Positions 8,652 to 17,312 of a DNA stretch of 64,000 nucleotides are shown piece after piece (the stretch's first letter is position 1; each line of letters starts with the position of its first letter). The DNA is taken from NCBI GenBank assembly GCA_963791615.1, contig CAWBTE010000005.1, positions 372,001-436,000 of the forward strand. The letters run 5' to 3'. The position numbers and the translations under genes are program-made. The stretch is from CAILZL01 sp963791615. Its GTDB lineage: Bacteria; Pseudomonadota; Gammaproteobacteria; Steroidobacterales; Steroidobacteraceae. Below the pieces are notes generated by a model. It saw nothing but the letters and a program-made list of their open reading frames with translations, was not told where the DNA came from and searched no databases.

Positions 8652-9215
8652 TCACCCAGCAGGCGCTGCTGCACTGCTGACTTGAGTACTGCTAACTTGG
8701 CCGCGCTCGGTGGCTTGATCAATGGCGGCAGCCAATCGTTTCAGACTGTCGAGCAACTGCTCGATGTCCTGCGCTGAAAAGTCACGATAGCTGTCACGCA
8801 CCGAGCCCAGCATCAGCGGCAACAGGCTTTGCATCAGGCGTTCGCCCTGTTCAGTGATTTTCAGCACCAGACGACGTCGATCCTGTTCGTCAGACACCCG
8901 GCTGATCAGGCCGCGCTCCACCAGTGAGTCCGTGATACGGGTGATGTTGGCGGGACTGTTGCAGAGACTGGAACACAGCTCACTGGGATACGCGACGCTG
9001 TCCCGGAGTGAGTAAACAATCATCAGGGAACGGTATTCAATATCGCTGAGCCCGTGAGGGCGCAGCCGCTGGTCGAGCAGACTGGCCAGCTCCTTGCCCA
9101 GATGCACCAGCAATCGCGAAGTCAGTACCTGCCTGACCGGCATGTCCGGAATATGGCGCTGCAGGCGGTTCAGACCCGTTTCCATTTCAGCAATCTGTGT
9201 CAGCAACGAGCCCAT
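8652..9215 (-). CDS. MarR-family transcriptional regulator
   Basis: 187 residues. MarR proteins are dimeric winged-helix repressors, usually inactivated by small ligands or oxidants. The helix-turn-helix is YPSELCSSLCNSPANITRITDSLVERGL, seen in parts at residues ~80-107, followed by the wing motif SDEQDRRRLVLKIT. Two cysteines in the recognition region (LCSSLCNS) could be redox-sensitive; that is inference. It starts at ATG 9213-9215. It lies upstream of osmC on the same strand but is separated from it by a terminator. Confidence 0.88.
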   Translation of the reverse strand: MGSLLTQIAEMETGLNRLQRHIPDMPVRQVLTSRLLVHLGKELASLLDQRLRPHGLSDIEYRSLMIVYSLRDSVAYPSELCSSLCNSPANITRITDSLVERGLISRVSDEQDRRRLVLKITEQGERLMQSLLPLMLGSVRDSYRDFSAQDIEQLLDSLKRLAAAIDQATERGQVSSTQVSSAAAPAG

Positions 9216-9503
9216 CAATAAATACCGTTATGAATATTTCAGTCCTGAAATGCTAGCTTGGCGATCTTGCCCTTGGCAAGCCCTGTCGCAGGGCGCGCGG
9301 TGGCCAGCAAAGCAACGGCAATCCGGTGTTTCGCAGGATTTTAGTTTTAGCATTAGACCAATAGCGCCAAAAACAGCACTGCTTCTATGGCAAACCGCCA
9401 ACGGTGTGCCACGATACAAGCTGGCTGAATCCTGCTGAGTTGCCATGCGCGTGCAGGTTTGATCCGTCAGATAGTCAGTACTCCCCACCCAAAGGCCACC
9501 CTT

Positions 9504-10259
9504 GTGAACAAGTTCATGACCGCAGCGCTGAGCGTTATTGCCTCACTGGCGCTGAGTACCCAGGCGATTGCCCAGAACCAGAGTGATGCCACCGGCGCCG
9601 GCTCTGCCCTGACCGAAAAAATCCGCAAGACGTTGCAGGAGCGCCTGCCCAACATCGCCATCGAAAAAGTGCAGCCCTCGCAATGGCCCTGGCTGTACGA
9701 AGTGATCACCGAAAATGAAATGTTCTATGTCGACGGCACCGGTGACTATCTGTTCTACGGCAAGGTGATGGACACGCGCACCCGCGCCGATCTGACCACC
9801 CGACGCTGGAATCAGCTGTCGCAGGTGGACTTCAGCTCATTGCCGCTCAATCTGGCGATCAAACACGTCAAAGGCGATGGCAGCCGCAAGGTCGCGGTGT
9901 TCTCCGATCCGCATTGCCCCTACTGCGTGCGCTTTGAAAAGAGCCTGCAGGAAATGACCAACATCACCGTGTACACCTTCCTGTATCCGCTGGAGAGCAT
10001 TCATCCGGGCGCAACGCAGGTAGCCAAACATATCTGGTGTGCGCCGGATCGCGCCGCTACCTGGACGGCATGGATGCTGAACAAGAAGCAGCCCGCTGCG
10101 CTGAACTGCAAGGCTGACCAGGTGGATACGATGGTCAAGCTCGGTGAGAAACTCAAAGTCACCGGCACACCCACCCTGTTTTTTGAAGATGGTCATCGCA
10201 TTCCCGGCGCCCTCGACAAGGACGGTCTGGAAGCAGAATTCAAGTCACTGCAAAAATAG
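9504..10259 (+). CDS. DsbC-family periplasmic thiol-disulfide protein
   Basis: About 251 residues with a signal peptide (FMTAALSVIASLALSTQAIA, cut before QNQ). An N-terminal dimerisation region of ~80 residues and a thioredoxin-like domain with active site CPYC at 138-141 follow. The cis-Pro segment is VTGTPTLFF. DsbC/DsbG proteins isomerise or protect periplasmic disulfides. The start is taken as GTG 9504; ATG 9516 is an alternative that would leave a shorter signal peptide. The first domain places it with DsbC rather than with monomeric DsbA. It is a single gene, followed by a MITE-like element. Confidence 0.88.
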   Translation: MNKFMTAALSVIASLALSTQAIAQNQSDATGAGSALTEKIRKTLQERLPNIAIEKVQPSQWPWLYEVITENEMFYVDGTGDYLFYGKVMDTRTRADLTTRRWNQLSQVDFSSLPLNLAIKHVKGDGSRKVAVFSDPHCPYCVRFEKSLQEMTNITVYTFLYPLESIHPGATQVAKHIWCAPDRAATWTAWMLNKKQPAALNCKADQVDTMVKLGEKLKVTGTPTLFFEDGHRIPGALDKDGLEAEFKSLQK

Positions 10260-10266
10260 GGTTCTA

Positions 10267-10408
10267 TTAACCCGGCGGACAACCTTATCCGACGTAGGGG
10301 CAGCTCGTGAGCTGCCCTTTCTGGGTTCCAAGACACAAGAGGGCGGCTCGCGTCGCCCCTACGCAAGAGATTGCATCGCCATACAGACATTGTTGTCCGC
10401 CGCGTTAA
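10267..10408. mobile_element. 142-bp MITE-like element carrying a family A hairpin pair
   Basis: Ends are 16-bp terminal inverted repeats, 10267-10282 and 10393-10408, that match at 15 of 16 positions (TTAACCCGGCGGACAA type). Inside are two opposed family A units at 10294-10317 and 10341-10362. The left arm, including ATCCGACGTAGGGGC, is repeated at 35363-35395, so it is a dispersed element and not a local hairpin. Confidence 0.7.
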
Positions 10409-10417
10409 TTTATGAGC

Positions 10418-12160
10418 CTAGTCGCGGGTCAGCTTGCGATACACCAGACTGCTGCGATACCACACTGGCCGTTCCGCATCGGCCAGCCGCAACAGGGTTG
10501 TGGCATTCAGCGCTGCCAGTTCACGTGCGGCGCCTGTATCCAGTGGCGTAGTGTCCAGCTCGTCAGAAGGCTGATCGATATGCGTCTGCACCCAGTTGCG
10601 CCGCGCCACGGCAACGCGATTGCCACCAGCACGCGCACGACTGCCACCGCGCACTGCCAGCGCCGGCACGCCGGCACGCATCATCGGCGCCAGTGAATCC
10701 ATCAGCAGGTAATTGCTGCTGTCATCACCGAGCAATACCCGCAAATTCATCTGCTGTGCCGCACTGGCCAGCTGCGCCCCCACACTGGATTGATTGGCGC
10801 CCACCGCAAAAACATCACTGGTGCGTGCGATGGGCAGCGGCGTATCGATACTGATACCCGCCACAATATTGCGATTCGCAACACCGCGCGAGGCCAGCAG
10901 GGCTTTCAGACCCTGCGCTTCCTTTTCGCCTGCGGTCACTGCCGCAAACAGGATGGAGCGCTTCGGTTTACCAGGCAGCGCCGCGATGCTGCGCGCCATT
11001 TCCAGCAACATGGCCACACCCACTGCATTGCGTTGCAATCCGTTATAAATATTGTCGCCTTCAATCGCCGCGCCACGACCCAGTCCATCCAGGTGCGCCG
11101 TCACCAGAATGTATTCCTGCGCCAGACGTGCATCACTGCCACGCACCACCGCCAGCACATTGTTGCTTTCGATACGCCGGAGTCCGGTAGTAGCACTGAG
11201 TGTCATGGCGCCGGGCAAGGCAAAACCCTGCGTCTGACCGGCGCTGGCTGCTTGCAGCACTTCTTCCAGCGAACGGCCATTATTGAACAGTCCCGCCGCC
11301 GCTTCGGCATTGAAACGGAAGCGCAGCTTGAGTTCGGGATAGCGTTCTTCGGGCTGATTGTCAGCATCCAGATGCCGCATGTGCGACACCCAGCTCATCG
11401 CGACCGCACGTTCCCAGCTGTTCTGTACGTTGAGTTCATTGCGAATCTGATCACGATGAATCTCGATTACCCCCACCGCGCCAGCCTTGCTCAGGCTGGC
11501 GTACTTGGCTTCAGGCCAGCTGAAATACTCACGCGCCTCATCATTCAATATCGCCGGCGCACCTTCCAGCACCACGGCTATCTTGCCCTGCAAATCCAGC
11601 TCCGCCAGATCGTTGTACTTGTACTCGGGCGCTTCGATGCCGTAACCGGCAAACATCAGCGGCGCGTTGATGCTGGTATTCGCGGCAAAGAAATTGGCCG
11701 ATGGCAGATAGTCCTTGCTGAAATCAAATTCGGTGGTGGCGCCATCACGACGCAACACCGCTGACGATCCCGGTAACACCACGGTAGCTTCAATCAGCGG
11801 CACGGCTTCCATGTAATCACCGTTCTCACCCGCCGGGGTCAGACCGGATTGACGGAACTGTGCCGCCACATAGGCCGCCGCCAGTTCGTACCCACGCGAA
11901 CCGGTGGCGCGCCCTTCCAGCAAGTCGCTGGCCAGAAATTCTGCATGCGCACGAATGGCCTGTGCATTGATGTAGGGAATCGCCGGACTGCGCGCCGTCT
12001 GTGAATCCGGGGATACAACCGTACCCTGCGCGGTGGGTTGAACAGGAGTTTGTGCCAGCGCAGGTTGCGGGGCTTGCGCGCAAAACAGCGTCAGGCCAGT
12101 ACTGGCTGCGAGCCTGGCCAGGCGATGCACGGGTGATGGAGGTATCGAGACAGCAATCAT
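10418..12160 (-). CDS. M28-family peptidase homologue with degenerate active site
   Basis: About 580 residues. A signal peptide (…LTLFCAQAPQPALA) is followed by an N-terminal region, a PA-like insert around FAGYGIEAP, and an M28 aminopeptidase domain. Family members bind two zinc ions. Here TAHLDGLG keeps the first His and Asp. NGLQRNAVG (11016-11045) replaces the usual NGALDNASG, losing the bridging Asp. AVTAGEK (near 10929) replaces TAEE, losing the general base. LLMDS replaces the RSDHF-type His. It is therefore probably non-catalytic. ATG 12158-12160 is preferred over an upstream TTG that lies in a repeat. Confidence 0.85.
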   Translation of the reverse strand: MIAVSIPPSPVHRLARLAASTGLTLFCAQAPQPALAQTPVQPTAQGTVVSPDSQTARSPAIPYINAQAIRAHAEFLASDLLEGRATGSRGYELAAAYVAAQFRQSGLTPAGENGDYMEAVPLIEATVVLPGSSAVLRRDGATTEFDFSKDYLPSANFFAANTSINAPLMFAGYGIEAPEYKYNDLAELDLQGKIAVVLEGAPAILNDEAREYFSWPEAKYASLSKAGAVGVIEIHRDQIRNELNVQNSWERAVAMSWVSHMRHLDADNQPEERYPELKLRFRFNAEAAAGLFNNGRSLEEVLQAASAGQTQGFALPGAMTLSATTGLRRIESNNVLAVVRGSDARLAQEYILVTAHLDGLGRGAAIEGDNIYNGLQRNAVGVAMLLEMARSIAALPGKPKRSILFAAVTAGEKEAQGLKALLASRGVANRNIVAGISIDTPLPIARTSDVFAVGANQSSVGAQLASAAQQMNLRVLLGDDSSNYLLMDSLAPMMRAGVPALAVRGGSRARAGGNRVAVARRNWVQTHIDQPSDELDTTPLDTGAARELAALNATTLLRLADAERPVWYRSSLVYRKLTRD

Positions 12161-12192
12161 CGGGTAACCAGCACGTTGAACAGCCGGTATGC

Positions 12193-12222
12193 TAGGGCCT
12201 GTCGTCAAACTATTCCATCGCT
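12193..12222. repeat. Solo terminal repeat of the TA-flanked MITE
   Basis: These 30 bases, beginning TAGGGCCTGTCGTCAAAC, match the left terminal inverted repeat of the MITE at 50016-50298. No partner end is present here. The copy sits between two divergent genes, 11 bases before the NlpC/P60 start codon. Confidence 0.75.
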
Positions 12223-12232
12223 ATCCGAAGCC

Positions 12233-12739
12233 ATGACTAACCAATTCGCTCTGTTGTTGCTGGCCAGCGCGCTGCTGATGGGTTGCCGCAGCCTGCCCAG
12301 CAACGACGCCCCCATCCGCACACCCGACTCGACTCCGGCCACAACGCCATCCGCTGCGAGCATGGGCGAGGAAATCGCCCTGCGCGCATTGGCGCTGGTA
12401 GGCAAACCCTATCGATACGGTGGTGCTGATCTGCTGGGCTTTGATTGCAGCGGTCTGGTTTACTTCATCCATCAGGGTGTGGGCATTCCGGTGCCACGCA
12501 CCGCCGCAGATCAGCAACGTGCCGCGATGAGTATTGCCAGAGCCGCGTTGCGACCGGGTGACCTGCTGTTCTTCAAGACCACCAGCAGCACCCGCATCTC
12601 GCATGTGGGCGTGTATGTGGGTGAGAGCCGCTTCGTGCATGCGCCCGCCACCGGCAAACTGATCGAAGTACGCACCCTGAACGATTTGTACTATGGACCT
12701 CGACTGGTCGCGAGCGGGCGGCTGCATCCCGACTCATGA
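12233..12739 (+). CDS. NlpC/P60-family lipoprotein, probable murein endopeptidase
   Basis: 168 residues. A lipoprotein signal ends in LLMGC, so Cys18 would be lipidated, and a short Pro/Thr-rich linker leads to an NlpC/P60 domain. That domain is a cysteine peptidase fold cutting D-Glu-gamma-meso-DAP bonds in peptidoglycan. The catalytic set is visible: Cys72 in FDCSGL, His124 in SHVGVYVG, and His136 in FVHAP. The ATG at 12233 is chosen because it gives the lipobox at the right distance. It is transcribed divergently from the M28 gene. Confidence 0.92.
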   Translation: MTNQFALLLLASALLMGCRSLPSNDAPIRTPDSTPATTPSAASMGEEIALRALALVGKPYRYGGADLLGFDCSGLVYFIHQGVGIPVPRTAADQQRAAMSIARAALRPGDLLFFKTTSSTRISHVGVYVGESRFVHAPATGKLIEVRTLNDLYYGPRLVASGRLHPDS

Positions 12740-12771
12740 AGCACTATTAGTTCTACTGTGTTACTCCATTC

Positions 12772-12791
12772 GCAGCTCATCCCTGAGCTGC
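12772..12791. terminator. Hairpin between convergent genes
   Basis: Perfect 8-bp stem GCAGCTCA-TCCC-TGAGCTGC with no strong T-run on either side. Its position between the NlpC/P60 and PhoX stops suggests a weak terminator or mRNA end. Confidence 0.4.
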
Positions 12792-12816
12792 ACCACGTCT
12801 GATAAAGCGACGGCAA

Positions 12817-14862
12817 TCAAGTACCCACAATGCCGCCGTCATCCTTGCTGATGATGAGCGTTGCTGATCGTGCGCGTGTTTCACCATTGATGTTCGGCCA
12901 CACGCTGGCGCCTTCCGGATGCTGGATGTTGACGAACAGTGTCTTGCCATCCGGCGTCGCGGTGATGCCCGTCAGCTCGCTGCCGATCGGACCGGTGAGG
13001 AAGCGACGAATATCGCCCGACTCCGGATCGGCGGCCAGCATCTGCTGATTGCCGAAACCGCGGGTCGCATTCGAGTATCCATCAGTCTGTATCCACAGAA
13101 TGCCGCTCGGGGCAGCCCACAAACCATCGGGACTGTTGAACGTGGCGTCGTCACTCAGATAAGCGCGATCTGCCGTGCCGGGAAACACCTGCGCAGCGTA
13201 CTGTTCCTTGCCCTGATACACGCTGTCGCTTGCGCCCAGCGCCTGCACCTTGGCCAGCGTCGGACCGCCGAACACAAATACATCCCACTCGAATTCGGTG
13301 GAATCGTGGTAATCGTCGTTCTCGCGCCAGCGAATGATGTGGCCATCGGGATTGCGGACGCGCGGGTTGGCGTCATTCACCGGTTGATTGGCTGCGACAC
13401 CGCGGTTGGAGTTGTTGGTCAGTGTGCAATACACATAACCGGTCTTTTCATCGACGGTGGTCCATTCCGGACGATCCATGCGGGTGGCCTGCACATAGTC
13501 GGCGGCAGTGCGCGCGTTGACCAGCACATCGGCCTGGCTGGTGAAGCCATTGGCATCGGTCAGGCCATTCACGCCGTATTCAAGCAGGATCCACTGGCCC
13601 TTGCCGTCTTCATTGAAGCGCGCCACATACAGCTTGCCGTCGTCCAGCAACCGGCCATCGGCCTTGCCCGGCACATACTTCTTGTTGCTGACGTACTTGA
13701 AGATGTACTCGCCACGCGAGTCATCACCCATGTACACCGTAATCGGACGACCCGGCTTGGCAGGTGCGAACGCCGCGCCTTCATGTGCGAAGCGGCCCAG
13801 CGCAGTGCGCTTCTTCGGCATGGCATTGGGGTCGAATGGATCGATTTCCACCATCCAGCCCTGGCCATTGGTTTCGTTGCGATAATCGCCCGTCGCATCG
13901 GCAGCAACCGGTGTGGTGTTGAAGCGAGCGTACTGATCTTCGCTGCGTGTTCCCCAGCCGTAGGTGTTGCTCGCTGCGGCGGGTACGCCATAGCGGCTCT
14001 GCTCGCGCGGACGTACGCCGGTGTTGAAGAAATAACCGGCCCAGTTTTCTTCGGCGGTCAGATAGGTATTCCAGGGCGTCTTGCCGGCGCCGCAGTTGTT
14101 GATGGTGCCGCGTGTCATGGTGCCATCCGGGCTGTACTTGGTCTTGACGAAGGCGCTGCCACGTACCGGGCCGCAGAGTTCCATCGGCGAGTTGGCGGTG
14201 TAGCGACGGTTGTAGCGGCCCTTGATGACCTGCCATTCGCCGCGCTCCTTGGCGATCTCCACAACACCTACACCGTGCGAAGCGATTTCCTTGCGCACCT
14301 GGTCTTCCACCGGGCGAAAGCCGGTGCCGGTTTCAATAGTGAAGCCATTGGGATGAATCAGTTCCAGATTGATATTCTCGAAGTTCAGACAGATCACGCC
14401 ATGACGATTGCCGGCCGGACCATGGAACATCGGAAAGTATTCCATGCCGTCATGATGAGCGCCGGCCTGTTGTTCGCGATCCGCGCCGGTGTTGTAGTCA
14501 CCGGGAATGTAAGGCGCGGCGTTGCGGGTGAGCGGCGTGCCTTCGGGAATGATCACCTGCACGCTGTAGCCCTGCGGCACAATTACCGCATCGGCGCTGG
14601 AATGCGGCACGGCAGTGAAATCGGGGCTGACACTGCGACGACGGCCGCGACGACCCCAGTTCTGGCCATTGCCCAATACTGAGCCATGCGCTGCCGCATT
14701 ACCGGCGATCATGGCGCTGACGGCCAGACCCACGCCACCGGAGATCAGCGCACGGCGACCGATGCGACGCTCGATCAGGTCGCTGAAAAACAAAGTGTTG
14801 GTTGAATTGCTTGCAGGTTCGTCATGGCCGACGACCGGCATGTTGTGCGGTAACTTGTTCAC
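12817..14862 (-). CDS. PhoX-family alkaline phosphatase (DUF839)
   Basis: 681 residues. PhoX enzymes are Tat-exported, calcium- and iron-dependent phosphatases that release phosphate from organic esters. The N terminus has the Tat-type motif SDLIERRIGRRALISGG at about residues 27-43, followed by a hydrophobic stretch and AAAHGS. The body has the PhoX/DUF839 signatures FSPDGT-like blocks, NFENINLELIHP, and GDDSRGEYIFKYVS. GTG 14860-14862 is taken as start because CCGGGGAG lies just upstream. It is a single gene; no Pho box was recognised. Its 5' side faces family A repeats. Confidence 0.9.
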   Translation of the reverse strand: MNKLPHNMPVVGHDEPASNSTNTLFFSDLIERRIGRRALISGGVGLAVSAMIAGNAAAHGSVLGNGQNWGRRGRRRSVSPDFTAVPHSSADAVIVPQGYSVQVIIPEGTPLTRNAAPYIPGDYNTGADREQQAGAHHDGMEYFPMFHGPAGNRHGVICLNFENINLELIHPNGFTIETGTGFRPVEDQVRKEIASHGVGVVEIAKERGEWQVIKGRYNRRYTANSPMELCGPVRGSAFVKTKYSPDGTMTRGTINNCGAGKTPWNTYLTAEENWAGYFFNTGVRPREQSRYGVPAAASNTYGWGTRSEDQYARFNTTPVAADATGDYRNETNGQGWMVEIDPFDPNAMPKKRTALGRFAHEGAAFAPAKPGRPITVYMGDDSRGEYIFKYVSNKKYVPGKADGRLLDDGKLYVARFNEDGKGQWILLEYGVNGLTDANGFTSQADVLVNARTAADYVQATRMDRPEWTTVDEKTGYVYCTLTNNSNRGVAANQPVNDANPRVRNPDGHIIRWRENDDYHDSTEFEWDVFVFGGPTLAKVQALGASDSVYQGKEQYAAQVFPGTADRAYLSDDATFNSPDGLWAAPSGILWIQTDGYSNATRGFGNQQMLAADPESGDIRRFLTGPIGSELTGITATPDGKTLFVNIQHPEGASVWPNINGETRARSATLIISKDDGGIVGT

Positions 14863-14968
14863 GGTAACTCCCCGGATGGATGAATGCGGACAACTGGGTG
14901 CACGCGCATTCAACAATCCGATGATGACCAACACATGACGAAAAGATGACGAAAAAATGCGTCCATTC

Positions 14969-15065
14969 GTAGGGGCCGTTCGTGAACGGCCCTTTTGTTT
15001 CCTTTATGAAAGGGTCGCTCGCGAGCGACCCCTACAGGAGCGGTCGGTTCACGAACCGCCCCTAC
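14969..15065. repeat. Three family A hairpin units
   Basis: Units at 14969-14992, 15012-15035 and 15042-15065. The first is oriented GTAGGGGC…, the other two are inverted (…CCCCTAC). The third overlaps the 3' end of apbE and supplies its stop codon. Confidence 0.9.
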
Positions 15066-15996
15066 ACCAGAATAAGATAGCGTAAACACCAGTACTTGAC
15101 GCCTTCGAATCCAGAAATACTTCGGCGTTTGCGCCCTGCAACATGGCCAGCGTGGAATAGGTACCGGCCTGTGTGCAGGTATCGGCCATTACGGTAATGG
15201 AGCGCGGCGCGTGTTCAGTCGGCCAGCCGGTGCGGGCATCGATGATGTGGCCATAGCGCTTGCCATCCTGTTCAATGCAACGACGCGTATCGCCGCTGGT
15301 GGCCAGTGCGCCCTGCTTGAGCAGAATGAGTTGCTGTGCCTGATCCTGCACAGCGGTGGATTCAATACCCACGCGCCATGCGCCGCTCGCAGGCACCTGG
15401 CCGATAGCGCGCAGATCACCGCCGAAGTTGATGAGCACTGGCGCATCGGTTTGCTGGGTGATCAGCTTGGCGGCGCAGTCAACGGCGTACTCCTTGCCGA
15501 TACCACCCAGATCCAGCTCCATGCCTGCCGGCAACGCGATGCGGGGCGACTGCCAGCTGACCTGCTGCCAGCCAATCAATCTGAGCAGTTCATCAACCTG
15601 CGCCTGCGTGGGCACGCAAGTATTGTCGCCAAACTTCCAGATACGGCGCAGCACACCCGAGGTCAGATCAAACGCACCGTCACTGAGTTGCCACAGCAAT
15701 TGTCCATAGTCGAGCAGGCCTGCGGTTTCCGCATCGACTTCGACACGCAGACCGGCACTGTTGTTGATGGTGTGAATGACACCGTCATGCCGATAGCGGC
15801 TGTATTTGTACTCGATGCGCCGCGCTTCCTGCGCTGCAAGTTCCGTGAGCTGCTGCGCCAACGCTGCATCCGGCGTCTCGATCAGCAACTCGCAGGGATT
15901 GGCCATGGCCGTAAACGTGCCTCGCCACACGGGCGCACCGGAGGCAGGACCTTGCAGTCGCTGCATCACGGGCGAGGCATGTTCGTTCGGGTTCAT
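15049..15996 (-). CDS. apbE: FAD:protein FMN transferase (ApbE)
   Basis: 315 residues. ApbE covalently attaches FMN from FAD to Thr or Ser of target proteins outside the cytoplasm. Family motifs visible are ELDLGGIGKEYAVD, VLINFGGDLRAIG, ATSGDTRR, GHIIDARTGWPTEH and the late VMADTCTQAGTYSTLAML. No clear signal peptide is seen at the proposed start. It is the last gene of the leftward TlpA-like/DUF4266/DUF3570/apbE operon, and its ATG overlaps the DUF3570 stop (ATGA). The last residues CRGGS and the TGA come from a family A repeat, so the native C terminus may have been slightly altered. Confidence 0.93.
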   Translation of the reverse strand: MNPNEHASPVMQRLQGPASGAPVWRGTFTAMANPCELLIETPDAALAQQLTELAAQEARRIEYKYSRYRHDGVIHTINNSAGLRVEVDAETAGLLDYGQLLWQLSDGAFDLTSGVLRRIWKFGDNTCVPTQAQVDELLRLIGWQQVSWQSPRIALPAGMELDLGGIGKEYAVDCAAKLITQQTDAPVLINFGGDLRAIGQVPASGAWRVGIESTAVQDQAQQLILLKQGALATSGDTRRCIEQDGKRYGHIIDARTGWPTEHAPRSITVMADTCTQAGTYSTLAMLQGANAEVFLDSKASSTGVYAILFWCRGGS

Positions 15997-17312
15997 CAGA
16001 AGCCGAACTTTACTCCGAACTGCACAATGACGGCCTTGGTGGATGGCACCAGTTCACTGTAACTGTTCAGTACACCAATACGGCTGTTGGCCGATGCATC
16101 CGCCGTCTGCGAGTAATACGCGGCACGCACGCTGTACTCACGACCGGTACTGCCCTGCCAGCCGTACTTCGCGCCCACCGTCCAGCTCTGCATCTTCGCC
16201 AGACGATAGTCTGCTGAAGCATAGGCCGGCAGTGCCTGGCCATTGATCAGCACGGTGCGATAGAAATCCGCAGCCGTCTGGGTGTAGTAGCGCACCTGCG
16301 GCTCCAGCGAAGCACGCTTGCCGAAGTTCCAGTGATACCTGGCTTCAACGGTATGCGAGTTGATACCCCAGTCATCAGTCATGAACCGGTAGTTCACTGC
16401 AAACGAATCACGATCCATGGCATAGCGATATTCGGTGAACAGGCTGGTCTTGCTGCGTGAGTCCGGACGCTGCTCATAGCGGTAGTAACGGATACCAGCA
16501 TCAGCAGGACTGACCACCGGACGACCGGTGATGGCATCCACCACGGACAACACCTTGTAGGGATCGGTCATGTAGCCGCTGGCCGCGCCGTAACTGAGCA
16601 CCACATCCAGCAAGGCGCGTCGACTGAGGATCTGCGATACGCCAAACAACGCATCCACCACCGTCTTGGTTTCTTTGTCACCGGTACGATTCGCAGCTGC
16701 GCTCGCCGGTCGCATGGCGGCATAGGCCAGCGGCACTTTGCCTTCCGGATTGATGCTGTCACTACCGAGCGCAGCAGCGACAAACAGCGTGGTGTTTTTC
16801 TGGTTGAGATCGGTTTCCCAGCGCAGGTTGACGCCCGCATGCAAGTAATCATGCTCACTCGAAGCATCGCCACCGACCTGAATACGCGAGGCGCCGCCCA
16901 CTGCAGTGGTGTAACTGCCGGTGGCTGCGAAGCGCGTATCAATGAAGGTATCGTCGAGAGGTTGCCCACCGGCGGCAATCTGGTAGGTGCCGCGACCCGA
17001 AGGACGGGTGAAGGTTTGTACGCTGTCGGTCTTTACTGCGCCGGAAGGCGACGCGCCTGTGAGCGTATCTACCGTCAGGCCGATATCGAACTTGCGATCT
17101 TCGCTGAGGTTGCGTGTCACCGTAGCGCGTGCGCTGAGGTCTTTCACCCGGCCCTGGCCTTCACCGTAGTAGAACAGCGCCGAATCAACCAGCCAGTCTT
17201 TCTCGCTCAGATCAGCCGCATGACTGGTTGCTGGTGCGGTGCCCAGCAAGCTGCACGCCGCAGCGGCCAGCGAAGCGCCGATGGTGGAAGTGTTCTTCAA
17301 TTGCATCCGCAA
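15996..17312 (-). CDS. DUF3570 protein, probable outer-membrane barrel and ApbE substrate
   Basis: 438 residues. A signal peptide ends near SHAADLSEKDW. The rest is rich in alternating aromatic beta-strands and ends VQFGVKFGF, the C-terminal aromatic signature of outer-membrane barrels. Residues 82-90, D-T-L-T-G-A-S-P-S (17043-17069), fit the flavinylation consensus DxxTGA[T/S]xS; Ser88 would carry FMN. Such a site in a gene that overlaps apbE argues that this protein is flavinylated. Its start overlaps the end of the DUF4266 gene. The molecular function of DUF3570 is not established as far as I know. Confidence 0.85.
   Translation of the reverse strand: MRMQLKNTSTIGASLAAAACSLLGTAPATSHAADLSEKDWLVDSALFYYGEGQGRVKDLSARATVTRNLSEDRKFDIGLTVDTLTGASPSGAVKTDSVQTFTRPSGRGTYQIAAGGQPLDDTFIDTRFAATGSYTTAVGGASRIQVGGDASSEHDYLHAGVNLRWETDLNQKNTTLFVAAALGSDSINPEGKVPLAYAAMRPASAAANRTGDKETKTVVDALFGVSQILSRRALLDVVLSYGAASGYMTDPYKVLSVVDAITGRPVVSPADAGIRYYRYEQRPDSRSKTSLFTEYRYAMDRDSFAVNYRFMTDDWGINSHTVEARYHWNFGKRASLEPQVRYYTQTAADFYRTVLINGQALPAYASADYRLAKMQSWTVGAKYGWQGSTGREYSVRAAYYSQTADASANSRIGVLNSYSELVPSTKAVIVQFGVKFGF

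Noticed and set aside
8192..8722. Open frame of 176 codons on the minus strand between osmC and the MarR gene.
   Set aside because: It runs through the terminator hairpin and overlaps the MarR gene; composition is unlike a protein and no ribosome-binding site is seen.
12919..14682. 587-codon open frame on the plus strand opposite phoX.
   Set aside because: It is the antisense shadow of phoX in a high-G+C gene; no family features, and the PhoX motifs on the other strand are unambiguous.
14969..15065. Regular hairpins considered as a CRISPR array.
   Set aside because: The units are inverted pairs of palindromes with unequal short gaps and are dispersed over six loci, not direct repeats with uniform spacers.
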